DNA of 64,000 nt, taken from Halanaerobiaceae bacterium (lineage in GTDB: Bacteria > Bacillota > Halanaerobiia > Halanaerobiales > Halarsenatibacteraceae). The notes below the pieces were generated by a model. The model was not told the DNA's origin. It saw nothing but the letters and a program-made list of their open reading frames with translations, and did not search any database. The stretch's first letter is position 1, and the number at the start of each line of letters is the position of its first letter. Shown here one piece after another: positions 8,529 to 18,505 of the stretch. Location of the stretch: assembly GCA_003553485.1 (NCBI GenBank), contig PWEJ01000044.1, positions 1-64,000 of the forward strand, in the 5' to 3' direction. The translations under genes were made by a program, and so were the position numbers.

Positions 8529-8908
8529 ATCGCACCCAAACAGTGGAAAGGCTAATTTTATTGCGCCAGGATTTGACAGGGGAAAACAATAAGCTCTTTC
8601 CCTGTATTAAGAAAGAACAGACGATTGCCCGGTTGGATAAGTTGCTGTTAGATTTAATAAATCCACCACAGAAAATAGAAAAAAGAATTATTGAAATCAT
8701 CAACCTGGCTCTAAAGGAAAATATCACTCCCGCCACTGCTTCAGTGGCCATTCAAGAGCTAATCAAAGAAAATCAACAGCAGACCTCTACCAGGCGGAAG
8801 AGTTATCAGCAGGTCACTGATTTTGCTTCTAAAAAATCCAAGAAAGAAAAACAGCTTCGCCAGAGTTCCAAACAAATAGAAGAAATGGAAAAGAACGGCT
8901 GGATATAG
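8522..8908 (+). CDS. Unknown protein, third member of the helicase-loading island
   Basis: Not recognised. 128 residues, mostly predicted helical, soluble, charged; the C-terminal third is rich in Lys, Gln and Ser. The final residues, IEEMEKNGWI, match the last residues of the DnaD-like protein two genes upstream (EELEKKGWI), with the stop directly after in both. It has no signal peptide or membrane segment. Its start ATG 8522 overlaps a 17-codon leader ORF with a better ribosome-binding site. It is followed 27 nt later by a terminator, so it closes the island. A role as partner or regulator of the loader ATPase is inference. Confidence 0.7.
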   Translation: MLNRTQTVERLILLRQDLTGENNKLFPCIKKEQTIARLDKLLLDLINPPQKIEKRIIEIINLALKENITPATASVAIQELIKENQQQTSTRRKSYQQVTDFASKKSKKEKQLRQSSKQIEEMEKNGWI

Positions 8909-8935
8909 TTTAATGCTAAAATAGGCAAAAGTAAC

Positions 8936-8965
8936 GCCCCTGGTACTACTGCCAGGGGCTTTTTT
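8936..8965 (+). terminator. Rho-independent terminator of the plus-strand island
   Basis: GCCCCTGG (8936-8943) pairs perfectly with CCAGGGGC (8952-8959) across an 8-nt loop and is followed by six T residues. It lies between convergent transcripts; on the minus strand it may also serve eno, although the T tract there is poor. Confidence 0.92.
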
Positions 8966-9034
8966 GCTCTTTAATCATTTTGTTTTCTAATCATTGTTTT
9001 CTATAATAATGTTTCTTAAAGTTACAACCTTTGC

Positions 9035-10324
<1,290 letters not shown>

Positions 10325-10403
10325 TCACCTCATTTTTCTTTTTCAATCATATATCTTTGTCTTGCGAAATATCGGTCTTAAATTTGCATATTTACAATCA
10401 AAA

Positions 10404-11936
10404 TTAATCCAGGAGTGAATCTCCAGTCATTTCCTCTGGCTTTTCAAGGCCCAGAATATCCAGCATGGTGGGAGCTATATCAGCCAAAATCCCTTCTTTA
10501 ATCGAGACATCTTTTGGCCCTCCAATATAGGCCAGAGGTACGGGATTAGAAGTATGGGCTGTAAAGGGCTCCCCCTCTTCATCAAGCATCTGTTCAGCAT
10601 TGCCATGATCAGCAGTTAATAACACCTGACCACCTTTTTCCAGGATAGCTGGAATAACCTGCGATAGACCCCGGTCAACGGCTTCAACTGCTGCTACAGC
10701 GGCATCAAAGAAGCCAGTATGACCGACCATATCACAGTTAGCATAATTTAAAATTATAACATCGTATTTATCCTCGGCCAGAAGTTCTTGCAATCGTTCT
10801 GTAACTTCGGGGGCGCTCATCTCTGGTTTTAAGTCGTAGGTGGCCACTTCCTGGGGCGAGGGAATAAGCTCTCTATCTTCTCCTGGAAAAGATTTCTCTT
10901 CTCCCCCATTAAAGAAATAGGTGACATGAGCATATTTCTCCGTCTCGGCGATTCTCAACTGAGTCATATTATTTAGACTTAAAATTTCCCCTAAGCCCTT
11001 TTCAATTGTAGCCGGTTTAAAGGCCACCGGAAGAGGGAATTCCTCATCATATTCAGTCATACAGACATAATAGAGATCTTCAGGATGTTCTGCTGGACGG
11101 TCAAATTCAGCAAAATCCTTCAGGGCTAGAGCCTGGGTTATCTGTCGAGCTCGATCAGCCCGGAAATTAAAGAAGATAACGGAGTCCTGATCATTGATTG
11201 TGCCTGCAGGGTTAACAACAGTTGGCTCAACAAATTCATCATTTTCATCTCTGGCATAGGCTTCTTCCACTGCTTCGAGGGCACTGGAGACCTGATGGCC
11301 CTCACCTAAAACCAGGGCTTTATAGGCCAATTCTGTGCGGTCCCAGCGATTATCGCGGTCCATGGTGTAATAACGACCACTGACAGTTACAATCTCACCC
11401 AGACCAATCTCTGCAATATAATCTTCTAAGTCTTTAATATATTTTTTGGCACTGCGCGGGGGAGTATCTCTGCCATCAAGAATGGCATGGATTTTAACCT
11501 CTGGCAGTTCAGCTTCTTTAGCCATATCGAGAAGTCCAAAGACATGCTTGATATGACTATGAACTCCACCATCAGAGAGGAGACCGATTAAATGAAGGCA
11601 GCTGTCATTTTCCTTCACCTTTTTAGCGGCCCTTTGAATCTCATCATTGGTTAAAAGCTCTTTGTTTTCCACAGCCAGATTGATCCTGGTAAAATCCTGA
11701 TAAACGACTCTTCCGGCTCCCAGATTTAAATGGCCTACCTCAGAGTTTCCCATCTGTCCTTCCGGTAAACCAACACCTTCTCCGGAAGCAGTTAGCTGAG
11801 CTGTGGGCCATTCTGACAGTACTTTATCTATATAGGGCGTATCTGCTGCTAAAGTGGCCGCCCCTTCTTTTCGAGGGGCAATTCCATATCCATCCATTAT
11901 TATTAATGCTAGCGGTTTTGGTCTTCCTGTTGACAT
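10404..11936 (-). CDS. gpmI: 2,3-bisphosphoglycerate-independent phosphoglycerate mutase
   Basis: Mn2+-dependent interconversion of 3- and 2-phosphoglycerate. 510 residues, alkaline-phosphatase superfamily. The N-terminal metal site IIMDGYG (about 13-19), the phosphoserine nucleophile in [16 protein letters not shown] (about 61-65), the substrate loop [11 protein letters not shown], and the C-terminal metal ligands in [14 protein letters not shown] and [12 protein letters not shown] are all present. The ATG lies inside the end of tpiA (28-nt overlap) behind AGGAGTGA, so the two are probably coupled. The usual family length supports an intact gene. Confidence 0.98.
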   Translation of the reverse strand: MSTGRPKPLALIIMDGYGIAPRKEGAATLAADTPYIDKVLSEWPTAQLTASGEGVGLPEGQMGNSEVGHLNLGAGRVVYQDFTRINLAVENKELLTNDEIQRAAKKVKENDSCLHLIGLLSDGGVHSHIKHVFGLLDMAKEAELPEVKIHAILDGRDTPPRSAKKYIKDLEDYIAEIGLGEIVTVSGRYYTMDRDNRWDRTELAYKALVLGEGHQVSSALEAVEEAYARDENDEFVEPTVVNPAGTINDQDSVIFFNFRADRARQITQALALKDFAEFDRPAEHPEDLYYVCMTEYDEEFPLPVAFKPATIEKGLGEILSLNNMTQLRIAETEKYAHVTYFFNGGEEKSFPGEDRELIPSPQEVATYDLKPEMSAPEVTERLQELLAEDKYDVIILNYANCDMVGHTGFFDAAVAAVEAVDRGLSQVIPAILEKGGQVLLTADHGNAEQMLDEEGEPFTAHTSNPVPLAYIGGPKDVSIKEGILADIAPTMLDILGLEKPEEMTGDSLLD

Positions 11937-12679
11937 TTTTTAATCACTCCTGCAAAAGATTCAGCTTCCAGGCTGGCTCCACCAACCAGGGCGCCATCTA
12001 TTTCTTCTTCGGCAATAAATTCTGCTATATTATGAGGTTTAACGCTGCCCCCGTATTGTATTCTCATTTCTTCCTCTTTACCAGGAGCAATTTCAGCAAT
12101 TACCTCTCTGATTGCGGCTATGGTATCAGCAGCATCTTCAGCACTGGCACTTTCGCCGGTGCCGATAGCCCAGAGAGGCTCATAGGCAATGGTGACATCG
12201 GTGAGCTTATCTTCAGCTACACCGGCTAAAGCAGCTTTAACTTGAAAGCTGACTTTATCTTTAGTCTTACCATTCTCTCTCTCTGCTAAAGTCTCTCCAA
12301 CACAGATTATTGGTTTTAAGCCTTCCTGGAGAGCTTTCTGTACTTTTCTATTTACTTCCTGGTCAGTCTCTTTAAAGATTTCTCTTCTTTCTGAATGACC
12401 GAGGATAACATATTCAACACCGAGTTCTTTTAACATAGCTGCAGATATTTCGCCAGTAAAGGCTCCACTGCTTTCCCAGTGCATATTTTGGGCTCCCAGA
12501 CTCACCTTAGAATCCTGCAGCAGCTCACTGACTCCTGCCAGAGCCACTGCCGGAGGACAGACAGCCATATCTACATCTGCTACCTCAGCAACTAATTCTT
12601 TTAGCTCTGAGACCATTTCTCTAGCTTCTGCTGGTGTTTTGTTCATTTTCCAGTTTCCTGCTATAAAAGGTTTGCGCAT
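11909..12679 (-). CDS. tpiA: Triosephosphate isomerase
   Basis: Interconverts dihydroxyacetone phosphate and glyceraldehyde 3-phosphate. 256 residues, a single TIM barrel. The substrate Lys in AGNWKMNK (about residue 13), the catalytic His in ILGHSERR (about 95), the catalytic Glu in [11 protein letters not shown] (about 167) and the phosphate-binding YGGSVKP and GALVGGASL loops are all intact. The start ATG 12679 follows GAGGAGTGAT. It is 4 nt after pgk and overlaps gpmI, within the glycolytic operon. Confidence 0.98.
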   Translation of the reverse strand: MRKPFIAGNWKMNKTPAEAREMVSELKELVAEVADVDMAVCPPAVALAGVSELLQDSKVSLGAQNMHWESSGAFTGEISAAMLKELGVEYVILGHSERREIFKETDQEVNRKVQKALQEGLKPIICVGETLAERENGKTKDKVSFQVKAALAGVAEDKLTDVTIAYEPLWAIGTGESASAEDAADTIAAIREVIAEIAPGKEEEMRIQYGGSVKPHNIAEFIAEEEIDGALVGGASLEAESFAGVIKKCQQEDQNR

Positions 12680-12683
12680 ATTA

Positions 12684-13874
12684 TCACTCCTCTAAGTTAT
12701 CTAAAGCTTCCACCCCGGGTAAAGGTTTACCCTCAAAAAACTGCAGGGAGGCTCCACCACCGGTGGAAACATGAGAGACTTCTTTTTCAACTCCAGCTTT
12801 TTTTACGGCTGCAGCTGATTCTCCACCGCCTACTACAGTATAACCCTCACTTGCTGCCAGGGTTTTAGCGATGGCCATTGTTCCTTTAGCAAATTCATCA
12901 ATTTCAAAAACCCCTACCGGTCCGTTCCAGGTAATGGTCTTGCATTTAGAGAGAATTTCTTTATATTTCTCAATGGATTTTGGTCCTCCACTGTCTACAA
13001 TCTGCCAGTCAGCTGGAACTTCATCTATGGGAACACTTTTATGAGGGCTACCGGCCTCTAATTTTTCAGCCACTACGACATCAATTGGTAGAACAACTTC
13101 TTTACCTTGAGATTCTGCCTCAGACATAATTTCTCTGGCCAGATCAACCATATCTTCTTCTACCAGTGATTCTCCTACTTCATAACCCTGAGCTAATAAG
13201 AAGGTATTGGCAATTCCTCCGCCGACCAATAAATAGTCACAGCGAGGAAGAATGTTTTTAATTACTGACATTTTATCAGAAACCTTAGCTCCTCCAATAA
13301 TGGCTGCATAGGGTTTTTCTGGATTTTCAACGGCTTTTCCTAGAGAATTGAGCTCTCGCTGAATCAAAAATCCAGCCCCGGCAGGTAGATATTCGGTTAC
13401 TCCCACTGTGGAAGCATGGGCTCTATGGACTGCACCAAAGGCATCACTGATAAATATATCGGCGTTTTGAGCAAGTTCCTTAGCAAATTCAGGATCATTC
13501 TCTTTTTCTCCTGGATGAAATCGGGTGTTTTCCAGCAATAGAACTCCACCCTTATCCAAACGGGAAACAGCCTCTGCCACTTCTGAACCTATACAATCAT
13601 CGGCTTTGAGAACTTCCTGCCCTAAAAGATTAGCTAATTCTTCGCCAACGGGATCCATTCTTAACTCCTCTACCACCTGACCTCCAGGACGTCCAAGATG
13701 AGACATCAAAATAACTTTGGCCTCTTCCCGGATTAAATATTTAATAGTAGGCAGAGCAGCTTCTATTCTGGTATTATCCGTTACTTCTCCCCCTTCTAAG
13801 GGCACATTAAAATCCACTCTTACCAGCACTCTTTTGCCGGCAAAATCAAAATCTTTAAGTGTTTTTTTATTCAT
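12684..13874 (-). CDS. pgk: Phosphoglycerate kinase
   Basis: Transfers phosphate from 1,3-bisphosphoglycerate to ADP. 396 residues, full length. The N-terminal RVLVRVDFNVPL, the ILMSHLGRPGG loop, ENTRFHPGE, the GAKVSDKMSVI hinge, TWNGPVGVFE and the nucleotide-side VVGGGESAAAVKKAG and HVSTGGGASL motifs are present. ATG 13874 follows AAGGGGGGAT. It is separated from gap by 72 nt that hold a stem-loop, the only sizeable intercistronic space inside the operon apart from the one after gpmI. Confidence 0.98.
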   Translation of the reverse strand: MNKKTLKDFDFAGKRVLVRVDFNVPLEGGEVTDNTRIEAALPTIKYLIREEAKVILMSHLGRPGGQVVEELRMDPVGEELANLLGQEVLKADDCIGSEVAEAVSRLDKGGVLLLENTRFHPGEKENDPEFAKELAQNADIFISDAFGAVHRAHASTVGVTEYLPAGAGFLIQRELNSLGKAVENPEKPYAAIIGGAKVSDKMSVIKNILPRCDYLLVGGGIANTFLLAQGYEVGESLVEEDMVDLAREIMSEAESQGKEVVLPIDVVVAEKLEAGSPHKSVPIDEVPADWQIVDSGGPKSIEKYKEILSKCKTITWNGPVGVFEIDEFAKGTMAIAKTLAASEGYTVVGGGESAAAVKKAGVEKEVSHVSTGGGASLQFFEGKPLPGVEALDNLEE

Positions 13875-13907
13875 TGTTATATCCCCCCTTGATTAAGACA
13901 AAGGTAA

Positions 13908-13934
13908 AGCAGGTGACTTAGAAAGCCACCTGCT
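13908..13934 (-). other. Stem-loop between gap and pgk
   Basis: AGCAGGTG (13908-13915) pairs with CACCTGCT (13927-13934). On the minus strand the hairpin comes 12 nt after the gap stop codon and is followed by TTTACCTTTG, a poor T tract. It may cause partial termination, or protect the 3' end of a processed gap message. In B. subtilis the cggR-gapA message is known to be processed; use of this particular hairpin is inference. Confidence 0.55.
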
Positions 13935-13946
13935 ATTTTTTAATTT

Positions 13947-14960
13947 TTAAAGTCCAGCTTCTTTCATCTTCAAGGCTAGATCTACTAATCTAACTGAATA
14001 GCCCCACTCGTTATCATACCAGGAGATTATCTTAACCTGATTGCCGCCAATTACTCTGGTATGGTTAGGATCATAGACAGAGGAATGGGGGTCGCCAAAG
14101 ATATCTCGGGAAACATAGGGAGCCTCAGCGTAACCTAAAATGCCTTCTAGCTCTCCTTCGGCAGCTTCCTTCATGGCCCTATCGATATCTTCTACAGTGA
14201 CGTCTTCTTCCAGGTCAACTACCAGGTCAATGACAGAGCCAGTAGGTGTAGGTACTCGAACAGCCATACCATCTAACTTACCATCTAGCTGAGGCATTAC
14301 ATCGGAAATTGCTTTGGCAGCACCGGTAGTTGTAGGCACAATATTTTCGGCCGCTGCTCTACCTCTGGTGATTTTCTTCCAGCTATAGGGACCGTCCAGG
14401 ATATTCTGGGAAGAGGTATAGGCATGAATAGTTGTCATTAGACCTTTTTCAATGCCAAACTCTTTATCAAGAACATAGGCTACCGGAGCCAGACCATTAG
14501 TTGTGCAGGATGCATTTGATACTACATCATGCTTGTCAGCATCATACTCATCATCATTAACGCCCAGCACTACTGTTAAATCTTCATTATCAGCAGGTGC
14601 AGAGATAATTACTTTTTTGGCTCCTGCTTCAATATGCTTTCTCGCTTCGTTGCCATCGGTGAATAAACCAGTGGCCTCTAAAACTACTTCTGCCCCAACT
14701 TCACCCCAGGGAATATCAGCGGGGTCCTTTTCTGAAAAGATTTTAATCTCTTGGCCATCTACAATCAAAGCATCATCAGTGTAATCAACTTCTGCTTCCA
14801 GCTTGCCAAAGTTAGTATCATATTTCAAAAGATAAGCCAGGGTCCTTGGTTCTATCAAGTCATTTACGGCTACAAATTCAACTTCATCATTGTCAAGTGC
14901 ACTGCGCAATACCCTTCTTCCTATTGCTCCAAAACCATTAATACCAATTTTTACACTCAT
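13947..14960 (-). CDS. gap: Glyceraldehyde-3-phosphate dehydrogenase (glycolytic, NAD+ type)
   Basis: Oxidises glyceraldehyde 3-phosphate to 1,3-bisphosphoglycerate. 337 residues. The Rossmann motif GINGFGAIGRRV, the adenosine-binding Asp in VAVNDL (about 34, which favours NAD+), the catalytic SNASCTTNGLAPV (Cys about 154) and the HAYTSSQN and SWYDNEWGYS motifs are intact. ATG 14960 follows CAGGAGGCTG. It is the first enzyme gene after cggR, so it answers directly to the glycolytic repressor and its operator near 16077-16143. Confidence 0.97.
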   Translation of the reverse strand: MSVKIGINGFGAIGRRVLRSALDNDEVEFVAVNDLIEPRTLAYLLKYDTNFGKLEAEVDYTDDALIVDGQEIKIFSEKDPADIPWGEVGAEVVLEATGLFTDGNEARKHIEAGAKKVIISAPADNEDLTVVLGVNDDEYDADKHDVVSNASCTTNGLAPVAYVLDKEFGIEKGLMTTIHAYTSSQNILDGPYSWKKITRGRAAAENIVPTTTGAAKAISDVMPQLDGKLDGMAVRVPTPTGSVIDLVVDLEEDVTVEDIDRAMKEAAEGELEGILGYAEAPYVSRDIFGDPHSSVYDPNHTRVIGGNQVKIISWYDNEWGYSVRLVDLALKMKEAGL

Positions 14961-15000
14961 TATTATCAGCCTCCTGTTTTAGTTATGAACAAATATATAT

Positions 15001-16035
15001 TTAATCCCCCTGTCCATACAGGGAGATTATCCGCTGAGCTGTGTTCTCATCGGTAATCAAAACGTCTTGATATTTCGGGGAGATAACGGCCGGGATAGCC
15101 TTAGCCTTTTCTTCTCCTCCGGCCACTGCTATCACTTTGTCAATCCCCTGCAAATCCTTTAATCCCAGTCCCACTGAAGGGGTAGAGTGGACAATTTCGC
15201 CCTGAGAGTTAAAGTAAAATCCAAAGGCTTCTCCAATAGCTCCCTTTTTCTGAAGTTGGTCAATTTCTGCCGGAGATCTACCACGGCGTTTTGCCATTAC
15301 TGCTGCTTCTCCTACGCCATGGACTAAGACATTAGCCTGACAGAGAACGGAAAAGGTCTTCTGAATGGAAGGTTCTTTTTTTATGGCCGTGATATTTTCT
15401 TCCTGCAAATTATCAGGTACCTGCAGCAGATGATACTTGCCTCCTAATTTTTTGGCTATCTTGGAAGCGATGGTATTGGCCTGGATCTCCACCTCTTCTC
15501 CCAGACCTCCCCGGCCTGGTACCACGGTGATATCATATTTCTTATCCAGATGGGCAGGTACCATATCACCGACTCGAGCCATGGTATAGCCCCCGGTAAT
15601 GGCCAGTACATCTCCAGGTTTTAATAACTCCAGGAGATAATTAGCTGCTGTTCTACCTAGCTCCCTTAAAATACTTGAATGTTCCAGGTCACAGGGAACA
15701 ATAATGACCTCCGGGATCTGCAAAAGGGATTTTAAAGTATTTTCTAAGTCATAAAAACCCTTCAACTCCTTGATATATCTCTCCAATTCACGCAAAAAAT
15801 TTTCCCCACCTGGAGATAATTCTGCCCCGGCTCGACTAACCCTGATCAGCTTCCTATCTGCTAAAAAATCAAGCTGATTGCGGACTAATCGCTCACTAAG
15901 CTCCAGATCTTCCGCTATAGCCCGGCGGCCTATAGGGCCTTCATTATATATTTTATGCATTATTGAGTACCTGATTTCAGCCAGGTCTATAACTTCCGGC
16001 ACTATTTTCTTTTGGATTTTAAAGAGATACTCCAT
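15001..16035 (-). CDS. cggR: Central glycolytic genes regulator CggR (SorC family)
   Basis: A repressor of the gap operon whose inducer in B. subtilis is fructose 1,6-bisphosphate. 344 residues. The N-terminal 30 residues precede a winged-helix DNA-binding domain (about 30-80, AIAEDLELSERLVRNQLDFL), followed by the sugar-binding SorC domain with the AITGGYTMARV and VVPGRGGLGEEVEIQ loops and the C-terminal AVAGGEEKAKAI and LITDENTAQRI. ATG 16035 follows GGTGATAAATT. It lies between rpoN and gap, as in many Firmicutes, and its own upstream region holds the promoter and the candidate operators. Confidence 0.93.
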   Translation of the reverse strand: MEYLFKIQKKIVPEVIDLAEIRYSIMHKIYNEGPIGRRAIAEDLELSERLVRNQLDFLADRKLIRVSRAGAELSPGGENFLRELERYIKELKGFYDLENTLKSLLQIPEVIIVPCDLEHSSILRELGRTAANYLLELLKPGDVLAITGGYTMARVGDMVPAHLDKKYDITVVPGRGGLGEEVEIQANTIASKIAKKLGGKYHLLQVPDNLQEENITAIKKEPSIQKTFSVLCQANVLVHGVGEAAVMAKRRGRSPAEIDQLQKKGAIGEAFGFYFNSQGEIVHSTPSVGLGLKDLQGIDKVIAVAGGEEKAKAIPAVISPKYQDVLITDENTAQRIISLYGQGD

Positions 16036-16076
16036 AATTTATCACCAGAATTAATTTATTTGCGGGTTGCGGGAAT

Positions 16077-16143
16077 ATTTTTGCCCACTTGGTACGCATT
16101 TGTCCCAAACGGGGCAAAAAAATTTATTTGTACATTTTTGCCC
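16077..16143 (-). promoter_or_regulatory. Candidate CggR operator region
   Basis: Downstream of the promoter on the minus strand the motif GGGCAAAAAT starts at 16143 and again at 16086, and a related GGGACAAATGCGTACC starts at 16106. On the same stretch TTGTCCC AAAC GGGGCAA (plus 16100-16117) is an imperfect inverted repeat. Repeats lying just after the transcription start of cggR are where CggR binds in B. subtilis. Assignment to CggR is by position and repeat structure, not by a proven match. Confidence 0.55.
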
Positions 16144-16163
16144 TCTCTCAAACTTCACTAGTA

Positions 16164-16192
16164 ATTATAATATAAGTCTTTAAATAATGCAA
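16164..16192 (-). promoter_or_regulatory. Strong sigma-A promoter of the cggR-gap-pgk-tpiA-gpmI-eno operon
   Basis: Minus strand: TTGCAT (16187-16192), 17-nt spacer, perfect TATAAT (16164-16169). The predicted start is near 16157, giving a leader of about 120 nt that contains the operator-like repeats. It lies right after the rpoN stop codon. Confidence 0.85.
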
Positions 16193-16212
16193 GGGCAATT
16201 TAAAGATAATTT

Positions 16213-17547
16213 CTATTTTGGTTCCCATTTCTTTCTCTTAGTAGAGGAAGGAATATTTAAGTCCTGGCGATATTTGGCTACAGTTCTGCGAGAGATTTCA
16301 AGGCCCTCTCGCTGCTGTAATAGATTAGCTATATCATTATCACTTAAGGTCTTGTCTTTAGGCTCATTATAAATATATTCTTTAATTAGGGCTTTAATGC
16401 TGGCTGAGGCTATTTGACCGACCCCGCTGGCAAAGAAGAACTTTAAAGTAAAGAGACCACTGGGGGTCTGGACATACTTCCCCCTTATTGCCCGGCTAAC
16501 AGTGCTTTCATGTCTATTTATCTCTGCAGCGACCTCTTTCATGGTCAGGGGTTGTAAGCTTTTTATCCCTTCATCAAAAAAATCCTGCTGTTTATCAATC
16601 AAAGCCCTGCCTATCTTGGTTAAAGTCATTCTTCTATTTTCCAGGGCCTTAATTAGCCAGAGGGCTGATTTAAACTTTTTCTTTAAATATTTGACAGTTT
16701 CCGGGTTATCGCTCTGGCTTAAAAGTTCATAATAGCGGGGGCTGATATGAATCCCTGGCTGGTAGCCATCATTTAACTCTACTACAAGTTCTCCTCCTCT
16801 TTTAGAAATAATCATATCTGGATTGATATAGCTGGTTTTACTCTGAGTATTATGATAGGCTTCAGCTGGACGAGGTTGCAGCCCTTTGATCTTTTCTAAA
16901 GCTGTTAAAACCTCAGAGGGTTGGGCTGACAACTCATCTGCTAACTCCTCTAACGATACTTCAGAGAGGTCCTGCCAGTGATTGCTAATTATTTTACTGG
17001 CTAGCTCGGTGGCTCCGCCAATAGCTTCCAGTTGAATCAGCAGGGATTCCTTAACATTGCGAGAAGCAATGCCTGGCGGGTCTAAGCGCTGGATTTTAAA
17101 CAATATCTGCTGAACTTTAGCCAGAGAGACGCCCTCTTTCTGGGCCAATAATTCTAAAGAAATATCCAAAAACCCCTCCGTGGTTAAGTTGCCAATAATT
17201 GCTTCACCAATAGCTATTTCTTCCTCGGCCAGCACCTCATAAAGCTGCTGTTCAAGATGTTCTAAAAGTTTTGGTTGGTAAGCGGTATAACTTTCAAAGC
17301 TATCCTGGTTATTGTTATTTACTGCATAATTGGTATAAGAACCCCTTGATTGATAGTGGTCCTGCAGTTTCTCTTCCCATTCCTGCTCTTCCTGCTGCTC
17401 CAGCATGGGATTTTCCGCCAGTTGCTGCTGTAAATATTCCTTAAGCTCCTGATTATTATACTGCAGCATTTCAATAGCCATTCTTAACCTGGGGGTCATC
17501 TGCAACTCTTGCTTTTGTTCTAACTGCAATTTCATTCCTAATTCCAT
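16213..17547 (-). CDS. rpoN: RNA polymerase sigma-54 factor
   Basis: The alternative sigma factor that needs AAA+ activators. 444 residues. Region I is glutamine and leucine rich (LQLEQKQELQMTPRLRMAIEMLQ, residues 7-30), the core-binding domain runs to about 300, the helix-turn-helix part includes LTMKEVAAEINRHESTVSRAIRGKY, and the RpoN box is SRRTVAKYRQ near residues 419-428. ATG 17547 overlaps the whiA stop (TAATG) and has GGAGAGG upstream. No sigma-54 activator gene is in this window. It follows whiA and precedes the cggR promoter. Confidence 0.97.
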   Translation of the reverse strand: MELGMKLQLEQKQELQMTPRLRMAIEMLQYNNQELKEYLQQQLAENPMLEQQEEQEWEEKLQDHYQSRGSYTNYAVNNNNQDSFESYTAYQPKLLEHLEQQLYEVLAEEEIAIGEAIIGNLTTEGFLDISLELLAQKEGVSLAKVQQILFKIQRLDPPGIASRNVKESLLIQLEAIGGATELASKIISNHWQDLSEVSLEELADELSAQPSEVLTALEKIKGLQPRPAEAYHNTQSKTSYINPDMIISKRGGELVVELNDGYQPGIHISPRYYELLSQSDNPETVKYLKKKFKSALWLIKALENRRMTLTKIGRALIDKQQDFFDEGIKSLQPLTMKEVAAEINRHESTVSRAIRGKYVQTPSGLFTLKFFFASGVGQIASASIKALIKEYIYNEPKDKTLSDNDIANLLQQREGLEISRRTVAKYRQDLNIPSSTKRKKWEPK

Positions 17548-18485
17548 TATTGACCTCTCCTAATGTTTTTGGCTATTTTTCTCAGGCGGCGAAACCTGTG
17601 ATTAACCCCTGATTTGCTCAAGGGAGGGTTTAGCTTCTCTCCTAATTCTTTCAGACTGGCATAGGGGTATTGGCGCCTTAACCGGGCAATTTCTCTTAAG
17701 CTATCAGGTATATTATCCAGACCTCGCCGGGTGGCTACTAATTCAATATCTTCCAGTTGGTCAATTGCGGCTTCAATAGTCTTATCGAGATTTGCCGTCT
17801 CAAAATTTATTTTTCTATTGACATTGCTCTTGACTTCTTTGATGATACTGGCATGTTCAAATTTAAGTTGGGCCTTTTGGGCTCCTATGAGATTGAGAAG
17901 ATTGACAATCTCAGCATATTTTTTTAAATAGACCATATATTTATCCTGGTGCTCTATCATTTTTCCCGTCAGAGAGAAGATTTCCAGTAACTCAATTAAA
18001 TCCCGGGCCTGAGATTGGTAATCACAGCGAAACTCCAGATGATATTCACTGCGAGGAGAATTTATAGAACCACCTCCAATGAACATTCCTCTTAAATAGG
18101 CCTGACCGGTTTCTCCGGCTACTAAAAACTCATCGCTGATGCTAAAATCTATGGAGTTCTCTGAGGACCATATGCCCAGCTCCTTTAACAGATTTATTAG
18201 CTTATCCTGAGGAGGGATATAGAGCAAATAGGTCTGGCTCTTCTCCAATTTACCTGGCTTAAAAACCCTGATTTCAACCTCTAGCTGATATTCTTCCTTT
18301 AGCCAGGAAAAAATCATTCTAGCTAAATCCCCATAACGCAACTTTAATTTAACTGCCATCTTTTTATCAGCAATATTAATAGAGCCAGTCAGCCTTAATA
18401 AAGCAGCCAGCTCAGCCTTTTGGGCCTGCTTGTTCTTATTTTTATATCTTATCAGCTCGTGTTTGACCTCATCAGTGAAAGACAT
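17547..18485 (-). CDS. whiA: DNA-binding protein WhiA
   Basis: WhiA has a LAGLIDADG-like N-terminal fold and a C-terminal helix-turn-helix; in Firmicutes it influences cell division and chromosome segregation. 312 residues. The segment AYLRGMFIGGGSINSPRSEYHLEF is the family's central signature (given here in two parts: AYLRGMFIGGGS and SEYHLEF), and the C-terminal LREIARLRRQYPYASLKELG and LSKSGVNHRFRRL form the helix-turn-helix. ATG 18485 follows AAGGGTG. It belongs to the rapZ-yvcK-whiA run, a conserved trio, here followed by rpoN. Confidence 0.95.
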   Translation of the reverse strand: MSFTDEVKHELIRYKNKNKQAQKAELAALLRLTGSINIADKKMAVKLKLRYGDLARMIFSWLKEEYQLEVEIRVFKPGKLEKSQTYLLYIPPQDKLINLLKELGIWSSENSIDFSISDEFLVAGETGQAYLRGMFIGGGSINSPRSEYHLEFRCDYQSQARDLIELLEIFSLTGKMIEHQDKYMVYLKKYAEIVNLLNLIGAQKAQLKFEHASIIKEVKSNVNRKINFETANLDKTIEAAIDQLEDIELVATRRGLDNIPDSLREIARLRRQYPYASLKELGEKLNPPLSKSGVNHRFRRLRKIAKNIRRGQ

Positions 18486-18505
18486 TTATAAAACACCCTT
18501 AAAGG

